A program made the translations under genes and the position numbers. The notes beneath the pieces are model-generated. The model had not been told where the DNA came from, did not search any database, and saw only the letters and a list, made by a program, of their open reading frames with translations. Shown here piece by piece: positions 62,029-64,000 of a stretch of DNA of 64,000 nucleotides; the stretch's first letter is position 1; every line of letters begins with the position of its first letter. Source of the DNA: Hyphomicrobiales bacterium (GTDB lineage: Bacteria; Pseudomonadota; Alphaproteobacteria; Rhizobiales; Rhizobiaceae). The DNA lies in NCBI GenBank assembly GCA_900465665.1, contig UBJO01000016.1:186001-250000 (forward strand), written 5' to 3'.

Positions 62029-62823
62029 TCACTGCACTTCGTTGACATAGCGATGATTGGCGGTTGTGGCGCGGTGAGAGGATATGAGAACCGGAACCGC
62101 GAGCTGGTCGTAGGCGCTCTCTTCGATCGTCAGCACTGCGAAAGGCTGCGGCAGATCAAGCCAACGTGCATCCTGTTGCGTCGCCAAGTCCGCTCCGATC
62201 TGCTCGCGTATGGCTGAAATGCGGATGTTGTAGGCGTCCATCAGGTGGAGATAGAAAAGCGGCGGGATATCTTCCGGCCTGCTGGGGAAGTCCGGCACGC
62301 GCGCCAGGGGTAATGTCAGCGTTTCATGCATGATCGGCCTATCGTCGACGCTGCGCACGCGGTGGAACGTCACGACCTCAGCACCCTCATCTATCTGTAG
62401 CTTTCGCGCGTCCTGCGCCGAAGCCGACCCGCGCGCGACCTCGGTGACCCGCGTAACCGATTGTCGCAGCGAGCCATCGAGACCATGCAGCCGGAAGTAT
62501 TGGAAAAACAGGCGCAGGCTGTGTTGCGGCTGTCTGCCAGTGACGATCGTGCCGGTCTTGCGACGCCGGCTGAGCAGTCCGTCATTGGTGAGGTCCATCA
62601 ATGCGCGTCGAATAGTGCCGACGGCGACCCCATAGGTCTGCGATAGCGCCACTTCGCTCGGCAAGACAGAGCCCGGAGCGAGTTTCCCGAGCATGATCGC
62701 CTCTGTGATCTGGCGCTTGACGACCTCATAGAGCGGCACGGACAACTCGCTCAATCGCGGCGCATCTGCTGAAATAGTGGGCAATTCCGGCAATGATTTG
62801 CCTCTTCTTTGGAGTTGACTCAT
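62029..62823 (-). CDS. GntR-family transcriptional regulator (HutC/UTRA type)
   Basis: 264 residues. The N-terminal winged helix (about 28-95) has PLYEVVKRQITEAIMLGKLAPGSVLPSEVALSQTYGVAVGTIRRALMDLTNDGLL in standard GntR form. The UTRA ligand domain follows (about 110-255; VVTFHRVRSVDDRPIMHETLTLP, AVLTIEESAYD). It is divergent from the M20 deacylase, so it probably controls that gene and itself. The ligand is unknown. Confidence 0.9.
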   Translation of the reverse strand: MSQLQRRGKSLPELPTISADAPRLSELSVPLYEVVKRQITEAIMLGKLAPGSVLPSEVALSQTYGVAVGTIRRALMDLTNDGLLSRRRKTGTIVTGRQPQHSLRLFFQYFRLHGLDGSLRQSVTRVTEVARGSASAQDARKLQIDEGAEVVTFHRVRSVDDRPIMHETLTLPLARVPDFPSRPEDIPPLFYLHLMDAYNIRISAIREQIGADLATQQDARWLDLPQPFAVLTIEESAYDQLAVPVLISSHRATTANHRYVNEVQ

Positions 62824-62844
62824 GGAATGGATCTAAGCAGTATT

Positions 62845-62854
62845 ACTATATAGT
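62845..62854. promoter_or_regulatory. Candidate GntR operator
   Basis: ACTATATAGT is a perfect 10-base palindrome in the 84-base divergent gap, 22 bases from the regulator's ATG and 54 from the deacylase ATG. HutC-type regulators often bind short AT-rich palindromes of this kind. Confidence 0.45.
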
Positions 62855-62907
62855 TTATATGAAAGCGCAAGCTAACGAGCTGGCGCATGCATGCCAAGGA
62901 CCGTACC

Positions 62908-64000
62908 ATGTCTGAGCCGAAATCTGTCCCCCATCAAGACGCTTTCGCGTCGGCCATGGCACTGATCGAGCGCGATATCGAGAAAGCTGTGCAGGACTTG
63001 GCGCTTATGGTGGCTGTCGATACGTCCTTTCCGCCCGGCCTTGGCTATAATGCTTTTGCGGACCTGATGACCGAACTGGCGGCGCCGCTCGGCTTCCAGT
63101 TCGAGCGGGTGACCGTTCCTCGCGATCTCTGGTATGTCGCCGGCGGCCCGGCGTCTGGAGAGCGCACCAATCTCATCGCCAGCCGCGAGAGCGGCCTTCC
63201 GGTGTGTGGTCTCTACTACCATGTCGATACCGTTCCGGTGGCTCCGGGCTGGTCACGCGATCCGCTGGCGCTGACGGTCGAGGGCGATAACCTCTACGGC
63301 CTGGGCGCCGCCGACATGAAGGGCACGATCGCCGCAACGCTTCTGGCTCTGCGCGCAGCCAAGGAAGCCGGGACCTCGCTTGCCTATGACCCGATGCTGC
63401 TTCTGTGCACCGACGAGGAGGGTGGGCTTTACCCCGGCATTCGCTATCTGGCGGAGCAGGACATGCTCAAGGGCCATATTCTCAATTTCAACGGGTCTGC
63501 CGCGCCGCGCGTCTGGGCCGGGTGCTTCGGCATTTTCAACCTGCAGGTAACGATTACCGGTCACGCCGTGCATGCGGGCGAGGGCAACCGCACGGGCTCC
63601 GGCGTCAACGCGATCGAAGGCGCGCTGCCCGTCCTGAACGCATTGGCGGCCCTGAAACCCATCGTTGCTGCCCGCACATCGAAGCTCGCGCCGCCACCGC
63701 ATGCCAGCGGGCCGCTGCGGCCACAATTGTCGATATCCGCCGTCAATGGCGGAACGGCCGGCGGTCAGGTTCCAGCCGAAATCAAAATTCTTGTCAGCCG
63801 CCGCTATGCGCCGGAAGAAAGCTATGAGCAGGCGAGGGAGGAGGTCGAGGTCGCGATCCGTGACTGCCTCGCGGAAACAAAACTCGGGCTCGCCATCGAC
63901 CTCGTGGGCCACCTTATTCCGACCGACGATCCCGATGGTCCGCACTGGCCCCGTTGGCAACAGGCCCTGTCGCTGGGCTTCGGCTATCAGCCCGAGGATT
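62908..64000 (+). CDS. M20-family metallopeptidase/deacylase (ArgE/DapE type), 3' end outside window
   Basis: 364 codons are open to the window edge. AAGGA precedes ATG 62908. Zinc-site motifs are in order: YYHVDTVPVAPGW (first metal ligand), GLGAADMKGTIAATL (bridging aspartate) and LLCTDEEGGLYPG (catalytic glutamate pair). A dimerisation-domain-like segment with GHAVHAGEGNRTGSGVNAIEG follows. Such enzymes hydrolyse acylated amino acids or related amides (acetylornithine, succinyl-diaminopimelate). The divergent GntR regulator suggests a catabolic role. Confidence 0.9.
   Translation, partial: MSEPKSVPHQDAFASAMALIERDIEKAVQDLALMVAVDTSFPPGLGYNAFADLMTELAAPLGFQFERVTVPRDLWYVAGGPASGERTNLIASRESGLPVCGLYYHVDTVPVAPGWSRDPLALTVEGDNLYGLGAADMKGTIAATLLALRAAKEAGTSLAYDPMLLLCTDEEGGLYPGIRYLAEQDMLKGHILNFNGSAAPRVWAGCFGIFNLQVTITGHAVHAGEGNRTGSGVNAIEGALPVLNALAALKPIVAARTSKLAPPPHASGPLRPQLSISAVNGGTAGGQVPAEIKILVSRRYAPEESYEQAREEVEVAIRDCLAETKLGLAIDLVGHLIPTDDPDGPHWPRWQQALSLGFGYQPED

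Overview
The window looks like a chromosome or large-replicon segment of a Rhizobiaceae bacterium (Rhizobium/Agrobacterium group). The reasons are high-GC coding with alphaproteobacterial gene families, a class III (Agrobacterium-type) cellulose operon with bcsN, a RirA-type iron box, an alphaproteobacterial LexA box (GTTC-N7-GTTC), NasS/NasT control of nitrate assimilation, and a RIME-like rhizobial intergenic palindrome. No rRNA or tRNA gene, CRISPR array, insertion sequence or replication origin was seen.

Layout. 1-742 is the 3' end of a zinc alcohol dehydrogenase. 1.5-8.6 kb is an arabinoside module: ArsR-type regulator, GH51 arabinofuranosidase, a 48-codon leader ORF and a CUT1 sugar ABC transporter. 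8.8-9.4 kb is a HAD phosphatase. 9.6-9.8 kb holds a 55-codon gene under a LexA-controlled promoter. 9.9-19.1 kb is the cellulose operon bcsN-A-B-Z-K. 19.1-21.2 kb holds small or decayed genes. 21.2-24.6 kb is a TPP-riboswitch-controlled ykoF-thiXZY pyrimidine uptake operon. 24.9-28.8 kb is the sulfate uptake operon (sbp-cysT-cysW-cysA). 28.8-31.7 kb is a siderophore ABC importer with an iron box. 31.8-33.7 kb holds two xdhC-type genes and a mocA-like gene.

33.8-46.3 kb is a complete nitrate assimilation regulon: nasT-nasS, then a sigma-54 promoter and an ANTAR-type leader, then nrtA-nrtB-nrtC-nirB-nirD-nasA-cysG. Transport, both reductases and siroheme synthesis are in one direction. 46.4-47.1 kb is a pcaQ-like regulator that lacks its DNA-binding domain. 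47.2-55.8 kb holds an exporter, envelope and redox genes (DipZ-like protein, two exported alpha/beta hydrolases), a two-component system and an Ohr peroxidase. 55.7-64.0 kb is a catabolic group: acyl-CoA dehydrogenase-like flavoenzyme, FAD/NAD(P) oxidoreductase, ureohydrolase, a broken 2-hydroxyacid dehydrogenase, an FMN reductase, a GntR regulator and the start of an M20 deacylase.

The most unusual item is the 55-residue protein at 9578-9745. Its promoter has a consensus -35 and -10 with a perfect LexA box over the -10, and its C-terminus carries a beta-clamp-binding hexapeptide (QLSLDL). It looks like an uncharacterised SOS-induced small protein aimed at the replication clamp. Other points worth a look are the paired long inverted repeats between dipZ and a hydrolase gene (51604-51700), the 48-codon leader of the sugar transporter, and several precisely mapped pseudogenes.
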